Assembly: GCA_051745935.1 (NCBI GenBank)
Contig: JBNJEM010000487.1
Location: 1-6,166, forward strand
Source of the DNA: JBNJEM01 sp051745935
GTDB lineage: Bacteria; Planctomycetota; Planctomycetia; Pirellulales; Pirellulaceae
Direction: 5' to 3'
Length of the DNA: 6,166 nt
The translations under genes were made by a program, and so were the position numbers. This document shows, in pieces, positions 6,155 to 6,166 of this stretch. The first letter of the stretch is position 1. Each line of letters opens with the position of its first letter. The notes below the pieces were generated by a model. It had not been told where the DNA came from, did not search any database, and was given only the letters and a program-made list of their open reading frames with translations.

Positions 6155-6166
6155 GATATCTAACGC

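Overview
The window looks like chromosomal DNA of a planctomycete (Planctomycetota). Three things point there: a soluble Ser/Thr kinase fused to a bacterial tubulin-like domain, an FHA-domain partner gene, and a G+C-rich hairpin repeat (GACGGG-N8-CCCGTC) of a kind I associate, from memory only, with planctomycete intergenic DNA. The phylum call is an inference; no rRNA or other marker gene is present.

Layout. Positions 1-680 hold no credible gene. This stretch carries three copies of a roughly 100-bp repeat: one direct copy at the left edge, then two head-to-head copies forming an inverted repeat of about 210 bp centred on position 427. Next come two co-directional genes, 35 bp apart and probably one operon. 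The first (681-1835) encodes an FHA domain joined to an EAL-type domain that has lost several catalytic acidic residues. The second (1871-5341, GTG start) encodes a 1156-residue protein with an intact Ser/Thr kinase domain, a Ser/Pro/Gly-rich linker, a tubulin/FtsZ-like nucleotide-binding domain and a long helical C-terminal part. A 235-bp gap with a G+C-rich hairpin separates it from a convergent universal stress protein gene (5577-6005, minus strand). The right edge carries a tandem 10-bp repeat and a perfect TATAAT box pointing out of the window.

How the genes may work together (inference): the kinase would phosphorylate itself, its own tubulin-like filament module or other targets on Ser/Thr. 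The FHA domain of the upstream protein is a phosphothreonine reader, so it could dock on the phosphorylated kinase-tubulin protein. Its degenerate EAL domain would then act as a c-di-GMP sensor or a protein-interaction module rather than a phosphodiesterase. This kinase/cytoskeleton/reader pair is the most interesting content of the window. The universal stress protein is a separate, ordinary transcription unit.
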